Shown one piece after another: positions 35,298 to 44,818 of a stretch of DNA of 64,000 nucleotides (positions within the stretch are counted from its first letter, which is position 1; each line of letters starts with the position of its first letter). Below the pieces are notes generated by a model. It did not search any database. It was not told where the DNA came from and was given only the letters and a program-made list of their open reading frames with translations. Source of the stretch: Paenibacillus sp. FSL R5-0623 (GTDB lineage: Bacteria; Bacillota; Bacilli; Paenibacillales; Paenibacillaceae); assembly GCF_037974265.1 (NCBI RefSeq), contig NZ_CP150233.1, positions 3,658,001 through 3,722,000 on the forward strand, given 5' to 3'. A program made the position numbers and the translations under genes.

Positions 35298-37100
35298 ATG
35301 CGCTTTATCCGAATATTAAATGACATCAGACTTAAAAGTAAGCTATCATTGATCTTTATAACCGTGGCCGTACTCCCACTTTTAATAAGTGGCATCTATC
35401 TAACAAGCAAGCTGAAAGAAGTCATGATCCTGAATGCCGCTGAACAAGCAGCTAATGACGTAGAGCGTGTTCAGAAAAGGACCGAGGAGGTGATCAATGC
35501 AGCCTTAGATATTTCCTATCAACTCTCCAATGATAACCAAATGAAATCTATAGCAAGCCGCAACTATGAAAGTTATAACGAAGTCATTCAAAGCTATCGT
35601 CAATACACAGGCATTCGGGATTATATGCGGCTTTATAAAGAGATAAAATCCATTCGGTTATATACGGCCAATCCGACAATGCTCAATAACTGGGAATTTA
35701 TGCAGCCAGATGACCGAACGCAACAATCCGATTGGTACAGATCCGCATTGAGTCAAAAGGGGCTAGCAGGTTGGGGCTATATTGAAGATGAGCGTGATCA
35801 AAAAAAATATCTAAGTCTGGTGCGAAAAATTAACCTTGATGAGTTGAGAAATGAGAGTGTGTTGGTGATTAATGTGAATTCTGATTTGCTAAATTCTATT
35901 CTATCGCAAGAGACATTCTCAACGATGATCGTCGACAACAACAATAATATCGTGGCAGCCAACCGGCCCAATCTTTACGGTAAAAACCTTGCCTCTGTGC
36001 ATGCTGGGAGCAATATGTTGTCTCAAACGGAGGGCAGCTACGAAGCTGTTATGGATGGGAAAAATTCGAAGGTGGTTATAGCAAACATAACTCCACAGAA
36101 TAGTTGGAACGGACTACGTATCATTTCCGTTTTTACGGTGTCTGAAATTCTACATGATGCAAACGCTATCATTCGCTTGGCTACATTTGTTATAGGTGGA
36201 TGTCTAATCATCGCAGTTTTGCTTGTTTATGTTTCGGCATCATTTATTGCGAGAAGACTGCTTCGACTTAGTAAGCACATGTCCCGAGTAGGTACGGTGT
36301 CCTGGGATACTTATCTTGACCTCGATGGAAAAGATGAAATCGGCCAACTCTCCAGACAATTCAATGATCTGGTTCATCGAATCAGTGAACTAATGTTAGA
36401 AGTGGAAGAAAGTAACCAGCAGAAACAGACACTATTGCAAAAACAAAATGATATTAAATTTAAGATGTTAGCGAGCCAGGTCAATCCCCACTTTTTGTTT
36501 AATACACTTGAGTCCATTCGAATGGAAGCACATCTTCGCGGGGAAGAGGGCTTGGCCCAAGCTGTGTGGCAGCTTAGCGTGTTGATCCGAAATAGTTTAG
36601 AGGTCGGAAGTCGCCAGATCCCACTTTCAGATGAGTTAAACATGGTTCGGTGTTACTTGGAACTTCAAAAATTCCGGTACGAAGACCGACTTCAATACAT
36701 TATGGAAATCGACCCAACAAGCGAACACATTGAAATTCCCCCACTTATCATTCAACCTTTGGTTGAGAACTCGATACTCCATGGGTTGGATCGCAAAGAG
36801 GGTCCAACGTTGATCACTGTTCGAACGAAGGTTAACGATCAGGGGACGTTATTTGTAGAAATCCATGATGATGGTGCGGGTATTCCTCCAAAGAAAATGA
36901 ATGAGATAAAAAAACAGTTAATGAACTCCGATGAAGCCGGGGATCGTATTGGGCTACGTAACGTGAACGACCGATTAGAACTTACCTACGGTATACGTTC
37001 AAGGCTTTCAATTGAAAGCAAAGAGGGCAGAGGCACCTGCATCACATTTTGTATTCCGAAGGAGGGAGGGGAACCTGATGTTCTCCGTGATCATTGTTGA
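35298..37100 (+). CDS. YesM-type membrane sensor histidine kinase
   Basis: The 600-residue kinase has a membrane segment near residues 18-38, an extracytoplasmic Cache-like domain, a second membrane segment near 290-315, HAMP, a His-kinase domain with His398 in VNPHFLFNTLESIR, and HATPase motifs (VENSILHGL, GAGIPPKKM, GLRNVNDRL). YesM-type kinases sense carbohydrates or their binding proteins. The gene overlaps the regulator start by 23 bases. Its position before mannanase and transporter genes suggests that it senses a mannan-derived oligosaccharide. Confidence 0.9.
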   Translation: MRFIRILNDIRLKSKLSLIFITVAVLPLLISGIYLTSKLKEVMILNAAEQAANDVERVQKRTEEVINAALDISYQLSNDNQMKSIASRNYESYNEVIQSYRQYTGIRDYMRLYKEIKSIRLYTANPTMLNNWEFMQPDDRTQQSDWYRSALSQKGLAGWGYIEDERDQKKYLSLVRKINLDELRNESVLVINVNSDLLNSILSQETFSTMIVDNNNNIVAANRPNLYGKNLASVHAGSNMLSQTEGSYEAVMDGKNSKVVIANITPQNSWNGLRIISVFTVSEILHDANAIIRLATFVIGGCLIIAVLLVYVSASFIARRLLRLSKHMSRVGTVSWDTYLDLDGKDEIGQLSRQFNDLVHRISELMLEVEESNQQKQTLLQKQNDIKFKMLASQVNPHFLFNTLESIRMEAHLRGEEGLAQAVWQLSVLIRNSLEVGSRQIPLSDELNMVRCYLELQKFRYEDRLQYIMEIDPTSEHIEIPPLIIQPLVENSILHGLDRKEGPTLITVRTKVNDQGTLFVEIHDDGAGIPPKKMNEIKKQLMNSDEAGDRIGLRNVNDRLELTYGIRSRLSIESKEGRGTCITFCIPKEGGEPDVLRDHC

Positions 37101-38625
37101 TGATGAACCCAAACTACGTTTGGGGTTGCAAACGTTAATACCTTGGAGGGAATTGGGATTTGAAGTGATTGGAACGGCAGCTGGTGGAAATGAGGCTCTC
37201 CGAATATTCGAAGAAACGATTCCCGACGTATTGTTGGTTGATATACGTATGCCAGGCATGGACGGATTGGAACTCCTTCAGCAGATCCGTCACCGTGGCT
37301 GGATCAGTCATGTCATTATACTCAGTGGTTACGCCGATTTTGAGTACGCGCGGCAAGCTCTTCAATTCGGTGTTGAAGCATATCTACTCAAACCTGTAAA
37401 CAAGGAAGAACTTTCAGCATCATTTCGAAAGATTCATGAACAGCTCTCAAACGTGCAGAAAAAAAATATGTTACAAAAAACGAATACACCGGAATGGATA
37501 CTTTATTCTCTACTAACCGGTAATCATGCTTCAGAGGATTCCACTTTGAGTAAGTGGTCAGACTCATTTGAAATCAGCTGGACTACGTATCAGGTCGTTT
37601 TAATCGGGTTCTCAGGTTCAGATCCAGAAGAAAGCGAACAAATTCAGAATTTCAAAAATGTAGTCAGCAGAACCTACGCTTCGGAACGTCAAGGGTTCGT
37701 TTTATATTTTGCACCATACATTGTTTTATTGCTAAGTAACTCTCCTGTTAGCGAATTGGGATGGACCGAGCTTCACAAGAATCTCCAGCTCTTATCAGGT
37801 GAGCTTCGATTTGAGATGGACGTAGCAGTAGGGCAGCCCGTGCGGTCTCTTGAGGAAGTTGTTCATTCGTTTAGAACAGCAAAATCCCTTTTGGAGCGTA
37901 GTTTTTTCTATGACAGAGGAAGGCTTCTCACTGAGGAAACACCAGAAAGCTATCGACAGGAAACTGTCCATTCTTCAGTATTATCTATGTCAAATAAAGA
38001 GGAAGAAGCTTTCAGGTTGCATTATCTGGTCGATGTTGGGCATGCAAGTGCAATCTCGTCATTTTTGAACGAAATAGCATTACAACAAGTAGCTAATCAG
38101 GCTGATGAAAAGGAGATCCGTGACCGTTTCTTCTATCTTGCTAATGAAACAGTTCGAAAAATTCATTCCCGTGTCTGGTCTTTAAGCGATTATCCAGGAG
38201 ACCCGGCCCAATTCCTTGCTGAAGTATATCATTCCCGATATATTCAGGATCTCGTCGACCGTATTTCTGTTGTTATGGAGAGGCTCGCTCGATGCGCAGA
38301 TTACAATAGTAAAGACAATGAAATGAAGCGATTGCTGGATTATATAGATCGGCACTATGGGGATAACCTAAGATTAGAAATGCTTGCCATATTGTTTAAC
38401 TACAGTAGTTCCTATCTGGGCCAACTCTTCAAAAGTTACACAGGGGAATATTTCAACGCCTATCTTGATCGGATACGGATTCAGAAAGCGAAAGAATTAC
38501 TGGCTCAGGATATGAAGGTTTACGAAGTTGCTGAAAGGGTAGGATATTCAAACGTCAATTATTTCTACACCAAATTCAAGAAGTTAGAAGGGGAGTCGCC
38601 TTCTTTTTATCAAAAAAAAGAATAA
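37078..38625 (+). CDS. YesN-type response regulator, AraC DNA-binding
   Basis: The 515-residue regulator has a receiver domain with DDE at residues 8-10 and phospho-acceptor Asp55 (LLVDIRMPGMDG), a long middle region, and a C-terminal AraC double helix-turn-helix (YLGQLFKSYTGEYFNAYLDRI and VGYSNVNYFYTKFKKLEG are at about 440-505). ATG 37078 is chosen because GGGAGGGG precedes it. A longer in-frame reading from 37012 lies deep in the kinase gene. Likely targets are the duplicated upstream blocks at 38686 and 42716. Confidence 0.9.
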   Translation: MFSVIIVDDEPKLRLGLQTLIPWRELGFEVIGTAAGGNEALRIFEETIPDVLLVDIRMPGMDGLELLQQIRHRGWISHVIILSGYADFEYARQALQFGVEAYLLKPVNKEELSASFRKIHEQLSNVQKKNMLQKTNTPEWILYSLLTGNHASEDSTLSKWSDSFEISWTTYQVVLIGFSGSDPEESEQIQNFKNVVSRTYASERQGFVLYFAPYIVLLLSNSPVSELGWTELHKNLQLLSGELRFEMDVAVGQPVRSLEEVVHSFRTAKSLLERSFFYDRGRLLTEETPESYRQETVHSSVLSMSNKEEEAFRLHYLVDVGHASAISSFLNEIALQQVANQADEKEIRDRFFYLANETVRKIHSRVWSLSDYPGDPAQFLAEVYHSRYIQDLVDRISVVMERLARCADYNSKDNEMKRLLDYIDRHYGDNLRLEMLAILFNYSSSYLGQLFKSYTGEYFNAYLDRIRIQKAKELLAQDMKVYEVAERVGYSNVNYFYTKFKKLEGESPSFYQKKE

Positions 38626-38637
38626 CCTTAAACCATG

Positions 38638-38680
38638 CTCCTCTACTAACGGAAGTAACGAACAGTAGGGGAGTTTTTTA
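38638..38680 (+). terminator. Terminator of the sensor-regulator operon
   Basis: CTCCTCTACT (38638-38647) pairs with AGTAGGGGAG (38664-38673), one G-T pair, followed by six T. Confidence 0.8.
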
Positions 38681-38685
38681 ATTCC

Positions 38686-38834
38686 CTTATGAAAAGAAAT
38701 GTATTTTCTGAAAATACAAAGGATTTTAGAATGAAATGATTTAAGATTTGTGATATGTCCGAGAGCCTCCTCAGCCAATATAGTTGATACGAAAGGAGGG
38801 ACCATCACAATTGAAAGCGATAACAGGAATGTAA
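38686..38834 (+). promoter_or_regulatory. Regulatory block of the mannanase unit with vestigial MKAIT start
   Basis: CTTATGAAAA, TTTTCTGAAAA, GAATGAAAT and GATATGTC occur here in the same order and spacing as at 42716-42791. The copy extends to a TTG at 38811 with an AAAGGAGGG site that reads MKAITGM and stops at 38834. The same first five codons begin the ABC permease at 42840. So this region derives from the permease promoter, with the permease gene lost and the mannanase gene placed 21 bases further on. Probable YesN-type binding sites are inferred. Confidence 0.6.
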
Positions 38835-38855
38835 TGAACGGAGGGGAGGCATAAA

Positions 38856-40427
38856 ATGAAGACTAAATCAGGTTCAATGATAAGGTATGCAGCGTCAAAT
38901 AAAACCTATTTAATGTTAGGATCGGCCTTTTTCTTTTTGGGCATTATCATGTCGAGTTTCACTCATTCCAGGGTGGAAGCAGCCATTACGGTACCCGGAT
39001 TTGTTGTTGAACCTAATCAAACACAAGCATTAATAGTAACATTTAAAGATGCTCAGCTAGAAGGCTACGGGATTGAGAAACGGGACGGGACAACTGCCAA
39101 AACAATGGACAAGTTATATGGTGGCAAAGGTTACATTTCTTATTTTTTCGAAGAGGATAATTCAGCTAAAGGAAGCGCTGCGTTCAAGGTTGAAGCACCG
39201 GAAGATGGCCTGTATGAGTTGAGCTTGGGATATTACATTCCTGAAGGGAATGGGGACAAAACGACCTCTATTCAAGTGAATGGTTCAGGTGCTGGTGAAT
39301 TGACGCTAAATGCTCCCAACCCAGGGCAGGTCCGCGCTGAAAAAAAGGTGACAAAAGTGCTTCTGAACCAAGGCAGCAACTCCATCCAAATCTTACGGGG
39401 GTGGGGATACTATGGTATTGAGTATATCAAGCTCAAACGTGTAGATCCCAATATATCCAAACAGCAAATAAAGATGCATACCTTGAGTAATTCCAAAGCA
39501 ACTCCGCAAACGAAAGCACTCTTAGATTTTATGACCAGTCAGTATGGAAAGAAAATAATTTCAGGACAGCAAACACTGGAAGATGCGAAGTGGATCTACA
39601 AGCAGACAGGAAAATCCCCTGCGCTGGTTTCCAGTGATTTGATGGATTATTCTCCATCCCGTGTTGAAAATGGAAGCACCTCAAACGAGGTGGAGAAGAT
39701 GATTGAATGGTATGAACGTGGAGGAATAGTATCATTAAGCTGGCATTGGAATGCGCCGAAGGGAATAGGCGGCAACGAACCGGGCCACGAATGGTGGCGA
39801 GGTTTTAATACCGAGTTCACGACCTTCGATGTAGAATATGCCCTGAATCATCCGGGATCGGAAGATTACAAGCTTTTAATTCGAGACATTGATGCGATCG
39901 CTGTTCAGTTGAAGCGATTACAGGATCATAACATTCCCGTACTTTGGAGACCACTGCACGAAGCAGAGGGCGGCTGGTTTTGGTGGGGAGCCAAAGGTCC
40001 TGAACCTGCCAAAAAATTATATAGACTAATGTACCAACGTTTGACCGATCACCATCAGTTAAACAATCTCATTTGGGTTTGGAACTCTGTGAAGGAGGAG
40101 TGGTACCCGGGCGATGATATAGTCGACATTGTGAGTGTCGACGTTTACAATCCAGCGGGCGATCATAGCCCGAACATTGCCAAGTATGATGAACTCTTGT
40201 TTTTGGGCAAGCACAAAAAGCTTGTAGCGCTTGCAGAAAACGGCCCTATTCCGGATCCTGATCTGCTGAAGACTTACGGCGCACATTGGAGCTTTTTTAA
40301 TACCTGGACTGGAGATTATCTACGCGACGGAAAAACGAATACAAAGGAATATTTGAAAAAGGTATACAATCATGAAAACGTTCTTACGCTAGATGAACTT
40401 CCCAAAGGATTGTATGAAAGTCCCTAA
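38856..40427 (+). CDS. Secreted beta-mannanase, GH26 with N-terminal carbohydrate-binding module
   Basis: The 523-residue protein has a signal peptide (LMLGSAFFFLGIIMSS, cleavage after about residue 44), a beta-sandwich binding module of CBM35/CBM6-like type (about 50-200) and a GH26 domain (about 215-520) with acid/base Glu369 in PLHEAEGGWFWWG and nucleophile Glu461 in LAENGP. It cuts beta-1,4-mannan or galactomannan outside the cell. GGAGGGGAGG lies before the ATG. It is followed by the GH36 gene 65 bases downstream, probably in the same transcript. Confidence 0.92.
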   Translation: MKTKSGSMIRYAASNKTYLMLGSAFFFLGIIMSSFTHSRVEAAITVPGFVVEPNQTQALIVTFKDAQLEGYGIEKRDGTTAKTMDKLYGGKGYISYFFEEDNSAKGSAAFKVEAPEDGLYELSLGYYIPEGNGDKTTSIQVNGSGAGELTLNAPNPGQVRAEKKVTKVLLNQGSNSIQILRGWGYYGIEYIKLKRVDPNISKQQIKMHTLSNSKATPQTKALLDFMTSQYGKKIISGQQTLEDAKWIYKQTGKSPALVSSDLMDYSPSRVENGSTSNEVEKMIEWYERGGIVSLSWHWNAPKGIGGNEPGHEWWRGFNTEFTTFDVEYALNHPGSEDYKLLIRDIDAIAVQLKRLQDHNIPVLWRPLHEAEGGWFWWGAKGPEPAKKLYRLMYQRLTDHHQLNNLIWVWNSVKEEWYPGDDIVDIVSVDVYNPAGDHSPNIAKYDELLFLGKHKKLVALAENGPIPDPDLLKTYGAHWSFFNTWTGDYLRDGKTNTKEYLKKVYNHENVLTLDELPKGLYESP

Positions 40428-40492
40428 ATTGAGAAGCGATACATTTTAGTATGGAACAGAAACAATCTAATTTAACAGGAGTGAATCATGTA

Positions 40493-42652
40493 ATGGCTAT
40501 TTATATAAACGAGTCACAGCATATTTTTCATCTGCAATCCCGCGTAACCAGTTATGTTATTCAAATCATAGACGGCTATCCGTTACTGGTATATTGGGGA
40601 CAAAGATTGTCCGAGAAAGGAAACCTTGAAAAACTTGTACCAGGTCTGGAAAAAACGGAGCTAGGCTCCATGCCTCATGAATATCCGCAATATGGAACAG
40701 GTGACTTCAGATCGCCTGCCTATCAAGTTCTACTTGAAGACGGGAGCCGCATTACAGAGCTAAGCTTCAAAGGGTACTCAACCGGCGCTGGTAAACCAGC
40801 ACTTGATGGTCTGCCGTATGTGTATACGGAAACAGACCATGAAGCAGATACCTTGGAGCTGGAACTGGAGGATGCGTATGCAGGAATCACCGTTCTTCTG
40901 AAATATTGCATCTTCAGGGATGGAGCTATTACCAGGTCAGTTCATTTTAAGAACAACGGTCAACGCACGATCAAACTTTTACGTGCGCTTAGTGCCAATG
41001 TTGATTTGTATGGCAAGAGCCATTATGAATTGTTATACCTTGCGGGTCATTGGGCACGTGAGGCGCATCTTCAACGCAGGCCCCTGGGCCCCGGAGGTAC
41101 TAGTCTCGGGAGCAGACGTGGAATGAGTAGTCATCAGCACAATCCTTTTGCGGCTGTCGTTAGCCCGGGAGCCGATGAGGATCATGGGGAGGTTTTTGCA
41201 GTAAATCTGGTGTATAGCGGTAATTTTCATGCCGAAGCTGAAGTGGATGCTTTTGGTGTCGTTCGTTTGGGCATTGGCCTGAATCCATTTGATTTTGGTT
41301 GGCTGCTTCCTCCTGGCCAATCCTTCCAAACTCCTGAGGCTGTATTGGTATATTCAAATGAAGGGATCGGAGGCATGTCCCGAATCTATCATCGACTCTA
41401 CCGGAACCGTTTATGCCGCGGCGTGCATAGGGACAAGGAGCGACCGATTCTCGTGAACAATTGGGAGGCAACTTATTTTAATTTCACTGCAGAAAAGATT
41501 GAAGCGATTGCCGAGGCAGGCTCTCAACTGGGGATTGAACTGTTGGTGCTTGATGACGGCTGGTTTGGCAAACGTGACAGCGACAATAGTTCGCTCGGAG
41601 ACTGGGTTGAAGATCGGAGAAAGCTTCCTAACGGCTTGCGTGATTTGGCAGAGCGGATTGAACGCCAAGGCTTGCAATTCGGATTGTGGTTTGAACCTGA
41701 AATGATCTCACCCGACAGTGATCTGTACCGGAAGCACCCCGACTGGTGCCTGCACGTTGAAGGCCGTCGCCGGACGGAAGCCCGCTGGCAATTGGTATTG
41801 GATCTTTCACGGCCGGAAGTCCGTGATTATTTGTATGATGCACTGGCTGAAATCTTCACCAACGTACCTGTTTCTTATGTAAAATGGGACATGAACCGCG
41901 CGTTGACCGAAATTGGTTCCGCAACGGCTTTACCCGAGAATCAACAGGAGATTGCACATCGGTACGTGCTTGGGCTCTATGAACTTTTGAATAAACTGAC
42001 GACTGCATTTCCGGAAATTTTATTCGAAAGTTGTTCCAGCGGTGGAGGTCGGTTTGATCCCGGAATGCTGTACTACATGCCGCAGACTTGGACAAGTGAC
42101 AACACGGATGCCGTGGAACGCTTAAAAATACAATACGGGACCAGTTTGGTATATCCCGTCAGTACCATCGGAGCTCATGTCTCCGCGGTGCCGAACCATC
42201 AAGTCCACCGTGATACCTCACTTAAATTCAGAGGTGACGTTGCGATGTCGGGGAACTTTGGCTATGAACTTGATCTGACCAAATTCACGGATGCCGAAAA
42301 AATCCAGGTGAAAGAACAGGTTGCCATGTACAAAGAACATCGTTCTCTCATACAACAGGGTGATCTATTTAGACTTCGGAGTCCTTTTCAAGGCAATGAA
42401 ACATCCTGGATGTTCGTTTCGGACAATCGATGCGAAGCTATTGTATTTTACTTTCGAGTTTTAGCCAAGCCCACTCCTGCTGCTGATGTACTTCAGCTCA
42501 AAGGATTGGATCATTCGTATACTTATGAAGTGACTGGAGAGAGTGGACACATGGGAACTTTCGGCGGGGATCGTTTAATGCAAGCAGGCTTGATGATCCC
42601 TCCCCTTACAGGAGATTATACCAGTGCATGGTTCAAGTTGAGCGCTACTTAA
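40493..42652 (+). CDS. Alpha-galactosidase, GH36
   Basis: The 719-residue cytoplasmic enzyme has the GH36 signature motifs LVLDDGWFGKR, KWDMNR with nucleophile Asp466, ESCSSGGGRFDPG, and TSDNTDA with acid/base Asp536. The 70-residue distance between the two aspartates is typical. It removes alpha-1,6-galactose from galactomanno-oligosaccharides or raffinose sugars. ATG 40493 is favoured because the product aligns with the usual family N-terminus (IYINESQHIFHLQ) and AGGAG is upstream. ATG 40451 would add 14 residues. No signal peptide is present, consistent with intracellular debranching. Confidence 0.92.
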   Translation: MAIYINESQHIFHLQSRVTSYVIQIIDGYPLLVYWGQRLSEKGNLEKLVPGLEKTELGSMPHEYPQYGTGDFRSPAYQVLLEDGSRITELSFKGYSTGAGKPALDGLPYVYTETDHEADTLELELEDAYAGITVLLKYCIFRDGAITRSVHFKNNGQRTIKLLRALSANVDLYGKSHYELLYLAGHWAREAHLQRRPLGPGGTSLGSRRGMSSHQHNPFAAVVSPGADEDHGEVFAVNLVYSGNFHAEAEVDAFGVVRLGIGLNPFDFGWLLPPGQSFQTPEAVLVYSNEGIGGMSRIYHRLYRNRLCRGVHRDKERPILVNNWEATYFNFTAEKIEAIAEAGSQLGIELLVLDDGWFGKRDSDNSSLGDWVEDRRKLPNGLRDLAERIERQGLQFGLWFEPEMISPDSDLYRKHPDWCLHVEGRRRTEARWQLVLDLSRPEVRDYLYDALAEIFTNVPVSYVKWDMNRALTEIGSATALPENQQEIAHRYVLGLYELLNKLTTAFPEILFESCSSGGGRFDPGMLYYMPQTWTSDNTDAVERLKIQYGTSLVYPVSTIGAHVSAVPNHQVHRDTSLKFRGDVAMSGNFGYELDLTKFTDAEKIQVKEQVAMYKEHRSLIQQGDLFRLRSPFQGNETSWMFVSDNRCEAIVFYFRVLAKPTPAADVLQLKGLDHSYTYEVTGESGHMGTFGGDRLMQAGLMIPPLTGDYTSAWFKLSAT

Positions 42653-42675
42653 TAAATATGACGATAATAAAAATT

Positions 42676-42707
42676 CTCTGCATTGGTTTAATGCAGAGGA
42701 TTTTTAT
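42676..42707 (+). terminator. Terminator after the GH36 gene
   Basis: CTCTGCATT (42676-42684) pairs perfectly with AATGCAGAG (42690-42698), followed by ATTTTTATT. Confidence 0.85.
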
Positions 42708-42715
42708 TATACCAA

Positions 42716-42791
42716 CTTATGAAAACAAAATTGTTTTTTCTGAAAACAGTATAGATTATTGAATGAAATCCTACTAGATCTCCGATATGTC
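42716..42791 (+). promoter_or_regulatory. Regulatory block of the ABC transporter operon (copy of 38686-38759)
   Basis: CTTATGAAAA, TTTTTTCTGAAAA, GAATGAAATCC and GATATGTC match the block before the secreted mannanase. Shared sequence over about 75 bases upstream of two units of one pathway suggests the same activator, most simply the YesN-type regulator encoded at 37078. Confidence 0.6.
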
Positions 42792-42839
42792 GCCAATATA
42801 ATAATCGTTTTATGATGAGAGAGGAAAGGGGGGAATGAA

Positions 42840-43799
42840 ATGAAAGCGATAACAGAAGAGAGAAGGTTCCGCACACGCAAACAAAAAAATTCGCAAAAGT
42901 GGAAAGTCTTTAAGAATCAAAAATATCTGTACATGATGTCATTTCCGTTTGTGATTTGGGTGTTTGTATTTCAGTATTTGCCTCTGTGGGGATGGACGAT
43001 GGCATTTCAAAACTACAGACCAGGCAAAGGTTTTTTCGATCAAAAATGGGTTGGATTCGATCATTTCCAAGCACTGTTTCAGGATGAGCATTTCTATTTG
43101 GTGCTAAGAAATACGCTGGCAATGAGCCTTATGGGACTTGTGGCTGGGTTCGTGTTTCCTGTATTGTTCGCAGTGGTTCTAAACGAGGTACGGGTTCAGT
43201 TTATGAAGCGTTTCGTACAGACTGTTTCTTACCTGCCTCACTTCGTGTCTTGGGTCGTGGCCGCCGGGATCGTCATCAAAATGCTGTCAACCGACGGAGG
43301 CGCGATAAACGACTTGCTCTTGGGGCTGAATTTGATTGACCAACCGATACAATTTATGGCCAAGGGTCAACTGTTCTGGGGAATAGTGACCGGAGCCGAT
43401 GTTTGGAAGGAGACAGGGTGGAACGCCATTATCTATTTGGCTGCCATTTCGGGGATTGGTCCTGAACTGTATGAGGCCGCAAGGGTAGACGGCGCCAGTC
43501 GTATGAGACAAATATGGCATATTACACTCCCTGGCATCAGGCCAACAATCATCGTACTGTTTATTATGTCGATTGGCCACCTCGTAGGAATCGGATTTGA
43601 AAAGCAATTCTTGCTTGGTAATCACATGGTTAGCGATTATTCCGAAGTGTTGGATCTGTATGCGTTGAACTACGGTTTATCCATGGGGAGATATTCTTTC
43701 GGTACCGCTATTAGTATCTTTAACTCGGTCATCAGCGTGATTTTGCTGTTCGTCGTGAATGGACTCTTTAAAAAATTCGCTAACGAAAGCATTATGTAA
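42840..43799 (+). CDS. Sugar ABC transporter permease, LplB type
   Basis: The 319-residue inner-membrane permease has six membrane segments and the EAA loop YEAARVDGASRMRQIWHITLPGI at about residues 212-234, which contacts the ATPase. LplB-type permeases import oligosaccharides and usually use a shared ATPase encoded elsewhere, since none is present here. AAAGGGGGG lies 6 bases before the ATG. It begins the operon permease-permease-binding protein-GH26. Confidence 0.9.
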   Translation: MKAITEERRFRTRKQKNSQKWKVFKNQKYLYMMSFPFVIWVFVFQYLPLWGWTMAFQNYRPGKGFFDQKWVGFDHFQALFQDEHFYLVLRNTLAMSLMGLVAGFVFPVLFAVVLNEVRVQFMKRFVQTVSYLPHFVSWVVAAGIVIKMLSTDGGAINDLLLGLNLIDQPIQFMAKGQLFWGIVTGADVWKETGWNAIIYLAAISGIGPELYEAARVDGASRMRQIWHITLPGIRPTIIVLFIMSIGHLVGIGFEKQFLLGNHMVSDYSEVLDLYALNYGLSMGRYSFGTAISIFNSVISVILLFVVNGLFKKFANESIM

Positions 43800-43814
43800 G
43801 GAGGAGGAACAGAC

Positions 43815-44753
43815 ATGGAAGCATCCGAGCCGACAACTTCTTCCGTCACACCCAAACGACCGAAGATAGGCGCAAAATCTCCCCAAGACTTGATATTTGA
43901 CACCTTTGTTTATGTTTTCATCGGAGTCGTTACGATCGCGACGCTATATCCCTTTTTGAATGTGCTCGCCATTTCATTCAACGATTCCGTAGATACTGTT
44001 CGAGGCGGTATTTCTATTTTCCCTAGACAATTCACTCTTGAAAATTATAAGCTCATCTTTAGTTATGAGGGGTTGATCACGGGATTCAAAATATCGGTGC
44101 TTCGAACTCTAATAGGAACCCTGGCAGGTCTGGTAAGCGGTTCGATGGTTGCTTATACACTTGCTCGTAGAGAGTTTCAGGGAAGACGATTTGTTTCCGT
44201 ATTTCTGGCGATCACAATGTATGTATCGGGCGGTTTGATTCCTAGTTTTATCTTGATCAAGAATCTGGATCTGATCAATACGTTCGCAGTTTATATTTTG
44301 CCAGGACTCGTAAGCGCCTTCAATATATTCATCATCCGTTCGTTCATTGATGGAATTCCTTATGCTCTGCAAGAATCGGCCAAGCTTGATGGGGCAAACG
44401 ATTTCACCATTTACTGGCGTGTCATACTACCGCTCACCAAGCCTGCACTTGCAACCGTAGCCTTGTTCCTTGCTGTCGGCCAATGGAATTCCTGGTTTGA
44501 TACGTACCTTTATAATGGTTCCAATGACTCCCTGACCACCTTGCAGTATGAGCTCATGAAAGTGCTTCAGAGTACCACCACAAACTCGAACAATATACGT
44601 GGGGAAAACATGTCTCAATTGATGTCACAAGTGTCTCCTGACGCTGTCAAAATGGCGATTACCATCATCGCAACTGTGCCTATTCTCATTGTGTACCCAT
44701 TCTTGCAAAAGTACTTTGTAAAAGGCATGACACTAGGTGCGGTCAAAAGCTGA
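43815..44753 (+). CDS. Sugar ABC transporter permease, LplC/YtcP type
   Basis: The 312-residue second permease has six membrane segments and an EAA loop LQESAKLDGANDFTIYWRVI followed by LPLTKPALA. It pairs with the upstream LplB-type permease, 15 bases away, to form the channel. AAGGAGGAGG precedes its ATG. The C-terminus KGMTLGAVKS is characteristic of the group. Confidence 0.9.
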   Translation: MEASEPTTSSVTPKRPKIGAKSPQDLIFDTFVYVFIGVVTIATLYPFLNVLAISFNDSVDTVRGGISIFPRQFTLENYKLIFSYEGLITGFKISVLRTLIGTLAGLVSGSMVAYTLARREFQGRRFVSVFLAITMYVSGGLIPSFILIKNLDLINTFAVYILPGLVSAFNIFIIRSFIDGIPYALQESAKLDGANDFTIYWRVILPLTKPALATVALFLAVGQWNSWFDTYLYNGSNDSLTTLQYELMKVLQSTTTNSNNIRGENMSQLMSQVSPDAVKMAITIIATVPILIVYPFLQKYFVKGMTLGAVKS

Positions 44754-44818
44754 TGAGACTCTAACCGTAAATGACTTTGTATCCTTAAATTATCTGAGAC
44801 ATGGGGAGTGTTGTTTTT

